This document shows, in pieces, positions 32,830-41,181 of a stretch of DNA of 64,000 nucleotides. Within the stretch, counting starts at the first letter, position 1. The number at the start of each line of letters is the position of its first letter. Origin of the DNA: Cohnella thermotolerans DSM 17683 (GTDB taxonomy: Bacteria > Bacillota > Bacilli > Paenibacillales > Paenibacillaceae); NCBI RefSeq assembly GCF_000429825.1, contig NZ_AUCP01000035.1:1-64000 (forward strand). Reading direction: 5' to 3'. The notes under the pieces were generated by a model. The model saw only the letters and a program-made list of their open reading frames with translations, was not told the DNA's origin and did not search any database. A program made the position numbers and the translations under genes.

Positions 32830-34170
32830 TTACCGCCGCTTGGCGCCGTATGCCGTTCCGTTGTCGAACTGCTCCTGCCAGTCGGGCGCCGCAATGCCCG
32901 GCACCTTGCCTTCGAGCAGCCGGTCGTTCGTTCGCCGCATCCAGCCGTCCACTTTGGCCCGAAGCTGCTCAAGCACCTCCCGATAGCTTTCGTCCGCAGC
33001 CAGATTGTGTTGTTCCAGCGGGTCGTTCACCAGATCGTACAGCTCTTCCGGAACGTTCGGCTTATAGTAATCCTTCCGCACGTCCATGCCGGACAAGCTG
33101 CGGTGAATATCGAGCGGCAGATAGACCGACGGGCCTTCTTCGAAATTACGGATATATTTGTACCGTTCCGTCCTCACGCCGCGCATCGGGTGATACCAAT
33201 CATGCCAGGTCAGCTCCGAGAAAAAGTGGTCGCGAACCGGTTCCTCCCCTTCCCGTGCGAGACGGTGCCAGAAGCTCTTGCCGTCGAGACCTTCGGGAAC
33301 CGTTGCGCCCGCATAGGTCAGCAGCGTCGGCATCAGATCCACGTTGCACAGCAAGTCGTCGACGACCCGGCCGCGGTCAAGAACCCCCGGATGCCGCATG
33401 ATCAGCGCCGTCTCCAGGCCGGCGTCCATTAGAGTTCCCTTGGCCCGGGGGAAAGCGATGCCGTGGTCGGTCGTGTATACGACCAGCGTATCCTGAGCCA
33501 ATCCGGCGGCTTCCAGCGCATCAAGAATACGTCCGACCGCGGCATCCAGCGTCTTGACCGAACCGTGCAGCAGCGCGAAGTCCTCCCTCACGTTAGGGGT
33601 GTCCGGCAAATAAGGAGGAGGCGTAATTGAGTCCGCCGGATCCGCTACTGGCTTATATTCGTCAAAGTCCCGGTGCGTCTCGAAAAATCCGACGGAGACG
33701 AAGAACGGACGGGAGCCGGCTCCGTTCGCGCGTTCCTGCAGGAAGCCGGCGACTTGCTCCGCGACGTCGGGCGCACGGTCTCCCGGCACCGGAATGACGG
33801 TGTTATACCCGAGCTTGTAGGTGGAGGATGTGATCCGGCTGTCGGGTTCGCCGATCGTCTCATGGCTGAAACCGATCAGCACCGTGTCATAACCCGCTTC
33901 ATTCAAGCATTTCGGCAGCGTGGTGACGGCTTCGCGCATGGAGAAGCCGAGATGGCTGAGTCCGATCATCCCGTGATTTTGCGGATAGAGCCCCGAGAGG
34001 ATGCTTCCCCGGCTTGGACTGCATTGGGGAGCCGGGCAGAAGTAGCGGTCAAACCGGATGCCGTCCTCCGCCAGCTTGTCGATGGCGGGGGTGTTCACCG
34101 GCTTCCCGTAACAGCCAAGGTAGCGGCCCGTATCGTGCGAGATCATGAACAGAATGTTCTTATGTTTCAT
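32830..34170 (-). CDS. Type I sulfatase (formylglycine-dependent), apparently cytoplasmic
   Basis: 446-residue arylsulfatase-family enzyme. The maturation site C50-S-P-S-R (in PAPQCSPSRGS) is intact; a maturase must convert Cys50 to formylglycine, and none is in the window. Metal-site segments include ILFMISHDTGRYLGCYG at the N-terminus, VGFFETHRD, and VVYTTDHGIAF. There is no signal peptide, so it should act in the cytoplasm on an imported sulfated sugar. It is the last gene of an operon with a CUT1 importer and lies 39 bases after the second permease. Heparan or other sulfated glycan fragments are possible substrates; the operon has no glycoside hydrolase to narrow this. Confidence 0.9.
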   Translation of the reverse strand: MKHKNILFMISHDTGRYLGCYGKPVNTPAIDKLAEDGIRFDRYFCPAPQCSPSRGSILSGLYPQNHGMIGLSHLGFSMREAVTTLPKCLNEAGYDTVLIGFSHETIGEPDSRITSSTYKLGYNTVIPVPGDRAPDVAEQVAGFLQERANGAGSRPFFVSVGFFETHRDFDEYKPVADPADSITPPPYLPDTPNVREDFALLHGSVKTLDAAVGRILDALEAAGLAQDTLVVYTTDHGIAFPRAKGTLMDAGLETALIMRHPGVLDRGRVVDDLLCNVDLMPTLLTYAGATVPEGLDGKSFWHRLAREGEEPVRDHFFSELTWHDWYHPMRGVRTERYKYIRNFEEGPSVYLPLDIHRSLSGMDVRKDYYKPNVPEELYDLVNDPLEQHNLAADESYREVLEQLRAKVDGWMRRTNDRLLEGKVPGIAAPDWQEQFDNGTAYGAKRR

Positions 34171-34209
34171 CGAATCCAGTCTCCTTTAGCGGGGAAATGA
34201 AGAAACGGG

Positions 34210-35037
34210 CTATTCCTTCACCGCTCCGGAAGTAAGTCCGGAGATGATGCGGCTCTGGAACAACAGGACAAGGACGATAATCGGAAAAGTGACCGTAACC
34301 GTTGCAGCCGATATTTCGCCCCAAGGAAACGTAAATTCGCCCTGGAACATCGCGATGCCCACGGGCACGGTCATCATCGCTTCCTTCGTATTGATCGTGA
34401 GCGCGATGAGGAACTCATGCCAGGCGTCGACGAATACGATGATGGCGGTCGTAAACAGACCGGGGGCGACCAGCGGCAGGAGCACCTTGCCGAAGACGAC
34501 GAGCACCGATGCGCCGTCCATCTTCGCCGCTTCTTCCAGTTCATAGGGAATCTTCCGGAAGAACGTCGTCAAATACCAGATCGCAAGCGGCAGCGCATAG
34601 GTCGTATACGGAATAACCAATCCCGCATACGTATTGCGAAGCCCGGCCGACTGCATGAACAAAAACAACGGCGAGAGCGTCGCGATCTGGGGGAACATCG
34701 ATACGGCCAGCAGAACGCCCAGGAAGAACGATTTGCCCCAAAAATGGAGCCTTGCTATCGCGTAGGAGGCGAAGGAAGCGACGACAAGCGACACGCCCAT
34801 CGTAAGCAGCCCGACCGCAAAGCTGTTCAGCAGATAGCGGCCGAACGGATGATTCGTAAAGACCGATACGTATTGGTCAATCGTATACTTCGGCACGATG
34901 ACGTCGAACGCATAGTCTCCGTACAGATAGGCCGGAGCTTTCACGGACGCAAGAAAAACCCAGAAGAACGGGAACAGAACGATCAGTACGAAGACGGCGA
35001 CAACCGCATAGAAAGCCGGACCCGCACGTTTGTTCAT
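34210..35037 (-). CDS. CUT1 ABC transporter permease (MalG type) of the sulfatase operon
   Basis: 275 residues with a short N-terminus, first membrane segment FYAVVAVFVLIVLFPFFWVF, EAA loop LEEAAKMDGASVLVVFGKVL followed by LPLVAP, and tail IISGLTSGAVKE. The ATG follows AGGAGGAGG and starts 13 bases after the partner permease. It forms the inner-membrane channel with 35051-36355. Confidence 0.92.
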   Translation of the reverse strand: MNKRAGPAFYAVVAVFVLIVLFPFFWVFLASVKAPAYLYGDYAFDVIVPKYTIDQYVSVFTNHPFGRYLLNSFAVGLLTMGVSLVVASFASYAIARLHFWGKSFFLGVLLAVSMFPQIATLSPLFLFMQSAGLRNTYAGLVIPYTTYALPLAIWYLTTFFRKIPYELEEAAKMDGASVLVVFGKVLLPLVAPGLFTTAIIVFVDAWHEFLIALTINTKEAMMTVPVGIAMFQGEFTFPWGEISAATVTVTFPIIVLVLLFQSRIISGLTSGAVKE

Positions 35038-35050
35038 CTAAGTCCTCCTC

Positions 35051-36355
35051 CTATCCGATTCGCCGGCTCAGCACTTCGCCGCCCAGCAGTTTGACGTAAA
35101 CGATGCTGATAAGAAGAACGCAGGCGAAGACGATTACCGATAACGCGGAGCCGGCGCCGAAGTCGAGCTCCGCGAACATCGTCTTGTAAGCGTAGATCGA
35201 GATGGATTCGGTCGAATTGGCGGGGCCTCCGCCGGTCAGCACATAGATCAGATCGAACACCCGGAAGGCGTCCAGCGTCCGGAACAGCAGCGCGACGAAG
35301 AAGGTCGGCTTCAGCATCGGCACGGTCACATGGACGAATTGCTTCCATCGGCTCGCGCCGTCCATCTGGGCAGCCTCATAAAGAGAGGCGGAAATCGTCT
35401 GCAAGCCCGCAAGAAGCAGCAACGCGACGAAGGGGGCCGTCTTCCACACATCGGCAAGCACGACTGCGAATAAAGCCCAGGCACGGGTTGACAGCAGGGC
35501 GCCCATATCCGGAATCAAGCCGATCTCCGCAAACAGCTTGGCGACGATGCCGTTCTGGCCGTCATAGAGAAAATGCCAAATCATGGCCGAGACGGCGGTC
35601 GGAGTCGCCCACGGAATGAGAACGGCAGCGCGCACAAGCCCTCGTCCGCGGAACGCGCGGTTCATGAGAAGCGCGATCAGCAATCCGGCCAGCATCTCCA
35701 GAGCGACCGCAATGGCGGTGAACAGCGCCGTATGATCCAGCGCCTCCCACAGCCGCGGTTCCGACAGCAGCCTTGCATAATGGCCGAATCCGACAAAATT
35801 CGGAACGGTGAACGACTGCTGCACCGCCTTCGCCAGTCCGATCGCCTCGTCCGCGCGGGACAAGGCGCCTTGCTCCTTCAGCGTCTGAAGCGATTGGCCG
35901 ATACCGGACAATTCGCTTCGCATTCGTTCCGCTCCGGTCTTGTCAATATGGATATTCTGCATATCGGCCGGGACCGGCTTGAAATCGTCCAGCAGCGCAT
36001 TAATCCGATCCAGCCTCGTCTGAAGCGCCGCGTCTTCCCTCAAGCCGGCGTCGGCGCGGGCCAGCCGGTCCGCCAGCTCCCGCAGCTCCGTATGCGATTT
36101 CCCGCTCGCCGCTTCGGCTTCTTTGTTCAGCAGCGAGAGCAGCAGCGGCATTGAATTCGCATATTTCTCCGCGTTGATGCCGTACGAGACGTTCAATTCG
36201 TTACGTGCCGGGTCGTTAAGCCGTAAATCGTACATGCTGATCCAGAACGTACGGATCAACGGCCATACGGCGATGACGGCGATAATCAGAACCGCGGGCA
36301 GCACCATCGCGTAAGCCGTCCAGTTCGCCGTACGGATACGTTGTCGGAATCGCAT
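35051..36355 (-). CDS. CUT1 ABC transporter permease (MalF type) with a large insert
   Basis: 434 residues, much longer than the usual 290-320. The extra part (about residues 50-175) lies between the first and second membrane segments. It is hydrophilic and helical, with heptad-like ELRELADRLARADAGLRE and LQTLKEQGALSRADEAIG, so it should form an outside coiled-coil domain comparable in position to the periplasmic P2 loop of E. coli MalF. The rest is standard: EAA loop YEAAQMDGASRWKQFVHVTV and PMLKP. I use ATG 36355 with AAGGAGGG upstream. The insert may contact the binding protein. Confidence 0.9.
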   Translation of the reverse strand: MRFRQRIRTANWTAYAMVLPAVLIIAVIAVWPLIRTFWISMYDLRLNDPARNELNVSYGINAEKYANSMPLLLSLLNKEAEAASGKSHTELRELADRLARADAGLREDAALQTRLDRINALLDDFKPVPADMQNIHIDKTGAERMRSELSGIGQSLQTLKEQGALSRADEAIGLAKAVQQSFTVPNFVGFGHYARLLSEPRLWEALDHTALFTAIAVALEMLAGLLIALLMNRAFRGRGLVRAAVLIPWATPTAVSAMIWHFLYDGQNGIVAKLFAEIGLIPDMGALLSTRAWALFAVVLADVWKTAPFVALLLLAGLQTISASLYEAAQMDGASRWKQFVHVTVPMLKPTFFVALLFRTLDAFRVFDLIYVLTGGGPANSTESISIYAYKTMFAELDFGAGSALSVIVFACVLLISIVYVKLLGGEVLSRRIG

Positions 36356-36388
36356 TCTGTTGTTGTCCCTCCTTGCCCTCCGCCTCTG

Positions 36389-36425
36389 AAAACAAATGAA
36401 GAGTCCCTGCGGGCGACTCTTCATC
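36389..36425 (-). terminator. Intercistronic attenuator after the binding-protein gene
   Basis: ATGAAGAGTC / GACTCTTCAT hairpin (36397-36425) followed by TTGTTTT on the minus strand, 21 bases after the binding-protein stop and before the permease genes. It would let the binding protein be made in excess over the membrane subunits. Confidence 0.75.
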
Positions 36426-36445
36426 TGCCGGTAAGCTACGGAACG

Positions 36446-37786
36446 TTACTTGGCCGCGTTCTGATCGATCTGCTTCTCCAGATTCGCAAGCGCTTGTTCG
36501 GGCGTCTGCTGCCCGGCTATCGCCTTGGATACTTCCACCTGGATCAAACCCGATATCTTCGCATAATCCGGAGTGATGGCGCGCGGAACCGCGCTTTTCA
36601 GGCCGTTGACGAAATCGCGGCTGGCAAATAGCGGGCTCGCTTGCTGAACCTCGGCGTCGTCGAATAGCTTGAGGTACGTCGGCGTCTGCGTGCTGTTGAC
36701 GGCAATGATCTTCTCGCCTTCTTCACTGACCAGGAACTTCAGAAATTCCCAGGCTTCCTTCGGATGCTCGGAATATTTGCTGATCGCTCCCAGCCACCCG
36801 CCGAGCGCGGCCGCCGAACGGGCATCGCCCGCCGGAAGCGGAGCAATGCCGACTTTGCCGACCACTTTGGATTTGGACGGATCGTTCGCTTGCGCATACA
36901 GGGCCGGCCAGTGGCGGGCGAATACCGCACGGCCTTCAATGAAGGCGTTAAGCGTCTCCTTTTCCGTAAAGGTATTGATGTTGGAAGGCACCGCGGGGGA
37001 AGTGTAAATCTCGATCAGCTTCTTTAGACCTTTCAGCGCTTCCGGGCTGTTGACCGCCGATCTGCCGTTCTCATCCAGAATGGTTCCGCCATAAGCGCCG
37101 ACGAGCTCCGTGAATCCGACCGTCAGACCTTCGTACTGCTTCCCTTGGGAGACATAGCCGTATTGCGTGCCGCCCTTGCCCTTAAGCTCCTCCGCCTGCT
37201 TCAACAGCTCGTCCCACGTCTTCGGCACTTCCTTGACAAGATCCGTCCGGTAGTACAGCAGCCCCGAATTGTTGTAGCGCGGAAGCGCCCACTGCTGGCC
37301 GTTGTAGTTGCCTGCATTCACGCCGCCTTCGAGATATTGGGAGAGATCGAGGCCGTCGTTCTGAATATAACGGTCAAGCGGAAGCAGAAACCCGGCCTGG
37401 GCGAATTCCGCGGGCCAGACGACGTCCAGGTTGACGACATCGAGCTCGGGCGATTTCCCGCCAAGAATCGTAACGAGCTGATCGTGCATCTGAGTCGAAT
37501 CGTTGGGAAATTCCCGCACATCAACGTCAATCTCCGGGTGCTTCGCCTCGAATGCTTCCACGAGCTTCTTCGTGCCGTCCGTCTGGTCCGCCCCCTGCCC
37601 GAACACGATCTTCACTTTGGAAGCGGGCTGCCCCCCGCCTGCCTGAGTCTGTTCGCTCGCCGAGGCCTGCCCGTTCGAAGCCGTGTCAGCAGCCGGATTC
37701 ACATCGTCTCCCGTTCCGCCGCAGCCGGCCAGAAGTCCTCCCGCCAGCGTGACGGCCGAACCGGCACTCCACCATTTTTTCGACAT
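36446..37786 (-). CDS. Extracellular sugar-binding lipoprotein of the sulfatase operon
   Basis: 446 residues; lipobox LLAGC anchors it at Cys22. The mature part has KIVFGQGADQTDGTKKLVEA, DVVNLDVVWPAEFAQAG, ALPRYNNSGLLYYR and AFIEGRAVFARHWPALY, matching family 1 binding proteins (trehalose/maltose and related). ATG 37786 lies eight bases after GGGAGG; ATG 37792 is too close to it. The operator at 37830-37843 sits 44 bases upstream, so LacI binding should stop transcription of this gene and those that follow. Confidence 0.93.
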   Translation of the reverse strand: MSKKWWSAGSAVTLAGGLLAGCGGTGDDVNPAADTASNGQASASEQTQAGGGQPASKVKIVFGQGADQTDGTKKLVEAFEAKHPEIDVDVREFPNDSTQMHDQLVTILGGKSPELDVVNLDVVWPAEFAQAGFLLPLDRYIQNDGLDLSQYLEGGVNAGNYNGQQWALPRYNNSGLLYYRTDLVKEVPKTWDELLKQAEELKGKGGTQYGYVSQGKQYEGLTVGFTELVGAYGGTILDENGRSAVNSPEALKGLKKLIEIYTSPAVPSNINTFTEKETLNAFIEGRAVFARHWPALYAQANDPSKSKVVGKVGIAPLPAGDARSAAALGGWLGAISKYSEHPKEAWEFLKFLVSEEGEKIIAVNSTQTPTYLKLFDDAEVQQASPLFASRDFVNGLKSAVPRAITPDYAKISGLIQVEVSKAIAGQQTPEQALANLEKQIDQNAAK

Positions 37787-37829
37787 TGTCATTTCCTCCC
37801 GTTTTATTCGTTATGCGTTCAGATGAGTT

Positions 37830-37843
37830 TGAAAAGCTTTTCA
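37830..37843. promoter_or_regulatory. LacI-type operator before the sulfatase/importer operon
   Basis: Perfect palindrome TGAAAAGCTTTTCA between the LacI gene and the binding-protein gene. An identical palindrome, including flanking bases TTTGAAAAGCTTTTCAG, lies before the LacI gene at 38917-38930. Confidence 0.85.
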
Positions 37844-37871
37844 GAAAAGATAAAAACGCGTCTGACCTCCA

Positions 37872-38891
37872 TCAAATCCGCTTGCCCGGTGCCGCGACCG
37901 AATCCCGTTCGACAATGCTGTGCGGGACGATCGTCCTCAGATCATCCACCGGTTCGCCATTGATAAGCCGCAGCAGCTTGACGACGGATAAATAACCGAT
38001 GTCGTACAGCGGTTGGGCGACCGTCGTAAGCTTCGGAAAGCACATGCCGGCCATCCGCGTATTGTCGAAACCGATAACCGATACTTGTTCCGGGATGCGG
38101 ATGCGATTCTCGTGCAGATAGGAGATGGCGGCCAGCGCCCGTTCGTCTCCGGAAGCGAACACGGCCGTCATGTCCGGATATTTGGCATGCAGCTTCTTCA
38201 TCGCCTCGTAGCTGTGCTCGAAGCGATAGCTTCCATACTCGATGCAGCGTTCCGGGTCGGACTGCAGGCCATGGTCTTCGAGAGCGCGAATAAACCCGCG
38301 AATCCGCGGACCGCCGGAGATCGGATCGTCCGCAAGCCCGCTAATCATGCCGATTCGGACGTGGCCGAGACCGATCAAGTAAGCCGCCGCATCGTACGCG
38401 GCTTGCTCTTCATCCACTTTAACCGAAGCGATGGCGTAATCGGGACTGTGCGTTGCCGCCAGAACGACCGGACAAGCAAGCTTGGCGATCATCGCCTGAT
38501 CGTCCGGCAGCACCGGCTCGCTCGTCAGGATAAGCCCATCGATTTGCTTCTCGTCCAGAACTTTCAGGATGGCGCGTTTTCGATCGATATTGTTGTCGGT
38601 ATTGCAAATAATCAGATTGTTGTCCGACTCGTAAGCAGCGCTTTCCATCCCGGCAAGCACTTCCGAGTAGAACAGGTTGGAGATATCGGGGAACAGAACT
38701 CCCAACGTTCTTGTCCGTCTGTGGATGAGTCCCCGAGCCAGGGCATTCGGCGAATAATTGAGCTCTGCGATCGCTTCGAGCACTCTCTCCCGTTTGCTTC
38801 TTACAACCATATCCGGAGCGTTGAGCACACGCGATACGGTGCTGATCGATACATTGGCGAGCTTGGCTACATCTCGGATTGTCGCTTTCAT
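37872..38891 (-). CDS. LacI family transcriptional regulator
   Basis: 339 residues: N-terminal helix-turn-helix ATIRDVAKLANVSISTVSRV, hinge helix YSPNALARGL, and a periplasmic-binding-like sensor domain (LGVLFPDISNLFYSEVLAGM, VSVIGFDNTRMAGM). The ATG 38891 follows AAAGGTG by six bases. It probably represses the downstream importer and sulfatase genes and itself through the two identical palindromes, until the imported sugar or its product binds. The gene is 85 bases upstream of the binding-protein gene and on the same strand. Confidence 0.94.
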   Translation of the reverse strand: MKATIRDVAKLANVSISTVSRVLNAPDMVVRSKRERVLEAIAELNYSPNALARGLIHRRTRTLGVLFPDISNLFYSEVLAGMESAAYESDNNLIICNTDNNIDRKRAILKVLDEKQIDGLILTSEPVLPDDQAMIAKLACPVVLAATHSPDYAIASVKVDEEQAAYDAAAYLIGLGHVRIGMISGLADDPISGGPRIRGFIRALEDHGLQSDPERCIEYGSYRFEHSYEAMKKLHAKYPDMTAVFASGDERALAAISYLHENRIRIPEQVSVIGFDNTRMAGMCFPKLTTVAQPLYDIGYLSVVKLLRLINGEPVDDLRTIVPHSIVERDSVAAPGKRI

Positions 38892-38916
38892 TCGAAACAC
38901 CTTTCCTCGCGAGGTT

Positions 38917-38930
38917 TGAAAAGCTTTTCA
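38917..38930. promoter_or_regulatory. LacI-type operator before the regulator gene
   Basis: Second copy of TGAAAAGCTTTTCA, 26 bases upstream of the LacI start and about 90 bases downstream of its promoter, so it would act as a roadblock or in a loop with the copy at 37830. Confidence 0.8.
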
Positions 38931-39016
38931 GTCGAAGCGAACCTCCACATCCCTCCCATTGCTCTGGATCCAATGCGGTTGCGCCACGTATGAACCGTTT
39001 GCTTCTATATCAGAGT

Positions 39017-39044
39017 ATTATACTTGGCTTTATGGGAATGACAA
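39017..39044 (-). promoter_or_regulatory. Promoter of the LacI gene
   Basis: TTGTCA (39039-39044) and TATAAT (39017-39022) with a 16-base spacer on the minus strand. Confidence 0.75.
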
Positions 39045-39129
39045 CAACTTCTTTAATAAATCTTTTCTATTTAATATGTAAAAATTTAATCTATCATAAC
39101 AAAGAGGAGGCGAGCATCGCCTCCATGAC

Positions 39130-40326
39130 CTACCGGCTTCTCTCCCACTCCAGCAGCTTGTCCGCGGCGAGAACGAACAGCCGGACACCGATCTGCAAAG
39201 CGTCCTCGTCGAACGTAAAGCGGGGATGATGATGGGGGTACACGATCCCCTTGTCCGCATTGCCGGCTCCGATATTGACGAACGTGCCCGGAACCTTCCG
39301 CTGGTAGGCGGAGAAATCTTCGCCCCCCATGCCCGGAGGAACATGGATCACCGCCTCCTTGCCGACAAGTTCGATCGCCGCTTCCTCCAGAACGTGCGTA
39401 ACCGATTCGTCGTTGACGACGGGATGATAGCCGTAGACGTATTCAATCTCGACTTGGGCTCCATGCGCCGCGGCAATACCTTCCGCGATGCGGTGCAGCC
39501 GGTCGCGGGCGTCCGCGCGAACCCGTTCGCCGAAGCTTCGCACCGTCCCCTTCAGAACGGCGGTATCGGGTATGACGTTGTGGGACGAGCCGGCTGTAAA
39601 CTGAGTCACCGAGATGACCAGCCGGTCCAGAGGATCGGCAAGCCTCGAGACGATATGCTGCAGATTGGATACGATCTGCGCCCCCACCGCGATCGTGTCG
39701 ACGGTTTTGTGCGGGTACCCGGCGTGTCCGCCGTATCCTTTGATGACGATCGTAAAATTATCCGGCGACGCCATCATGTCTCCGTAGGCGATGCCGATTT
39801 GGCCCACGGGAAGCTGGGAAGCCAGATGCTCGCCGACCACCCAGTCCACTCCTTCCATGACGCCCGCCTCTACGAGCTCTGCAGCTCCGCCGGGAAGCCG
39901 TTCCTCGGCATGCTGGAAAATAAAACGAATCTCGCCATGCAGCCTCTCCCTGCGAGCGGCCAGCAGCCGCGCAGCCGCCAGCAGCATCGCCGTATGTCCG
40001 TCATGGCCGCAAGCGTGCATGACGCCGGGCGTCTGGGACGCGAATTCGAACGTATTCTCCTCCTGAATCGGAAGGGCATCCATATCCGCCCGCAAGGCGA
40101 GCGTCTTGCCCGGACGGCTGCCGATCAGTCGAGCCAACACGCTCGTCGGCGTCGGACGGCTGACGATCAGACCGTCGATGCCGCGCAGAATGTCCTCGAC
40201 GAACCCGGCGGTCCGGTTCTCCTGGAAAGAGAGCTCCGGATGCCGGTGAAGATGTCTTCTCCAGGCGATCAGCTCTTCCGCCAATCCAACCGGCCAGGCT
40301 TCGGAAGTCAACGTTTGCTCTGCCAT
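39130..40326 (-). CDS. M20 family amidohydrolase / N-acyl-amino-acid deacylase
   Basis: 398-residue dinuclear metal peptidase-fold enzyme: RRHLHRHPELSFQE, ALRADMDALPI, MHACGHDGHTAML (metal His-x-Asp), a catalytic Glu in FIFQHAEERLPGG, the lid-domain GGHAGYPHK, and GMGGEDFSAY. Length and motifs fit the HipO/YxeP/YtnL group, some of which remove acetyl from N-acetyl-S-substituted cysteines. ATG 40326 has GGGAGGAGG nine bases upstream; the longer frame is unlikely. It is the second gene of a pair with the AhpD-like gene (22 bases between). With the monooxygenases upstream it suggests an oxidise-then-deacetylate route. Confidence 0.92.
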   Translation of the reverse strand: MAEQTLTSEAWPVGLAEELIAWRRHLHRHPELSFQENRTAGFVEDILRGIDGLIVSRPTPTSVLARLIGSRPGKTLALRADMDALPIQEENTFEFASQTPGVMHACGHDGHTAMLLAAARLLAARRERLHGEIRFIFQHAEERLPGGAAELVEAGVMEGVDWVVGEHLASQLPVGQIGIAYGDMMASPDNFTIVIKGYGGHAGYPHKTVDTIAVGAQIVSNLQHIVSRLADPLDRLVISVTQFTAGSSHNVIPDTAVLKGTVRSFGERVRADARDRLHRIAEGIAAAHGAQVEIEYVYGYHPVVNDESVTHVLEEAAIELVGKEAVIHVPPGMGGEDFSAYQRKVPGTFVNIGAGNADKGIVYPHHHPRFTFDEDALQIGVRLFVLAADKLLEWERSR

Positions 40327-40348
40327 ATCGTATCGCCTCCTCCCGTCT

Positions 40349-41008
40349 TCAGACTCTTTCAAACGCTTGCAGCGCGTTAACCCGATGCGCGATGGCCGAC
40401 CCCGCTTTGAGCGCGGTAGCGACCAACGTCGTCTCGGCGATCTCCTCGATCGTCGCCCCAGCCTCCTTGGCTTCCCTCGTAAACGTCTCGATGGCATAAG
40501 GATTGCCTTCGGCAAGCGCCGATCCGACGGCGATGAGCCGCTTCTCCTTCTTGGCGATTCTCCCCTCTCCTAAGGTGAGCCGCAAATATTCGTGAAAGGC
40601 GGTATACAGTTCTTCATTGAAGCTCTCCAGCCGTTCGACCGACTCCAAGTTGCTTAACGGATACAAGTCCGATTCCCGGTTGTCTTCGAACGCCCGCAGC
40701 GCGTTCGCGGCATTGTAGAAAGCGGAATAGGCCTTCACCGCCGCTGCGACCGCGATCGATTCGAATATTTCCTCGAAGGCGGCTTGCTCCGCTTTGGACT
40801 TGCTTACATGCGCCTCGATGCAATAAGGACATCCCGTGATGTGCGCGACCGCCACCGCGATCAGCTCTTTTGTTTTGACCGGCAACGCGCCGTTCGCCAG
40901 CGCCTGCTTATTGAATTCGCCGAACGCTTTGAATCCTTCCGGAGCGTAGCCGGCCAATTTGGCGGAGAAACTCGGGTTATGCCGAACGTACAAGCTTTCA
41001 TTGGACAT
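40349..41008 (-). CDS. AhpD-like / carboxymuconolactone decarboxylase family protein
   Basis: 219-residue all-helical protein. The thiol motif TGCPYCIEAH (Cys-x2-Cys-x3-His) in the first CMD domain is that of AhpD-type peroxidase/disulfide reductases; a second, motif-less CMD repeat follows (EGRIAKKEKRLIAVGSALAE). Such genes often accompany luciferase-like monooxygenases, where they may remove peroxide released by flavin uncoupling. It heads the transcript that continues into the M20 gene. The promoter carries the shared TTAT-N7-ATAR motif (41073-41087). Confidence 0.85.
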   Translation of the reverse strand: MSNESLYVRHNPSFSAKLAGYAPEGFKAFGEFNKQALANGALPVKTKELIAVAVAHITGCPYCIEAHVSKSKAEQAAFEEIFESIAVAAAVKAYSAFYNAANALRAFEDNRESDLYPLSNLESVERLESFNEELYTAFHEYLRLTLGEGRIAKKEKRLIAVGSALAEGNPYAIETFTREAKEAGATIEEIAETTLVATALKAGSAIAHRVNALQAFERV

Positions 41009-41072
41009 GATGATAACCTCGCTTTGATGGATGGTTTTAATTCCTTGTAATCCACTTTCGTTAATAAACTAT

Positions 41073-41087
41073 TTATCTATATAATAG
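41073..41087. promoter_or_regulatory. Candidate LysR binding site, AhpD-like/M20 promoter
   Basis: TTAT-CTATATA-ATAG followed by GGG, a T-N11-A type dyad. It has counterparts at 50927-50941 and 59440-59454 with the same spacing and the same neighbouring G-run. Confidence 0.55.
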
Positions 41088-41109
41088 GGGAGAAAACGCA
41101 AGATGTATA
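41081..41109 (-). promoter_or_regulatory. Promoter of the AhpD-like/M20 operon
   Basis: TATACA (41104-41109) and TATTAT (41081-41086) with a 17-base spacer ending in CCCC. The weak -35 box and overlapping dyad suggest an activated promoter. Confidence 0.55.
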
Positions 41110-41181
41110 GTTGTTGCGCCAAAAGATCGGGTGGAGTATTCGCAGACGGGCTGCGGATGCCGGCAAGCGCCCGCACCGCCG

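Noticed and set aside
32660-32830. Minus-strand frame after the sulfatase gene
   Set aside because: Reads like coding sequence in part but matches no family I know and has no start.
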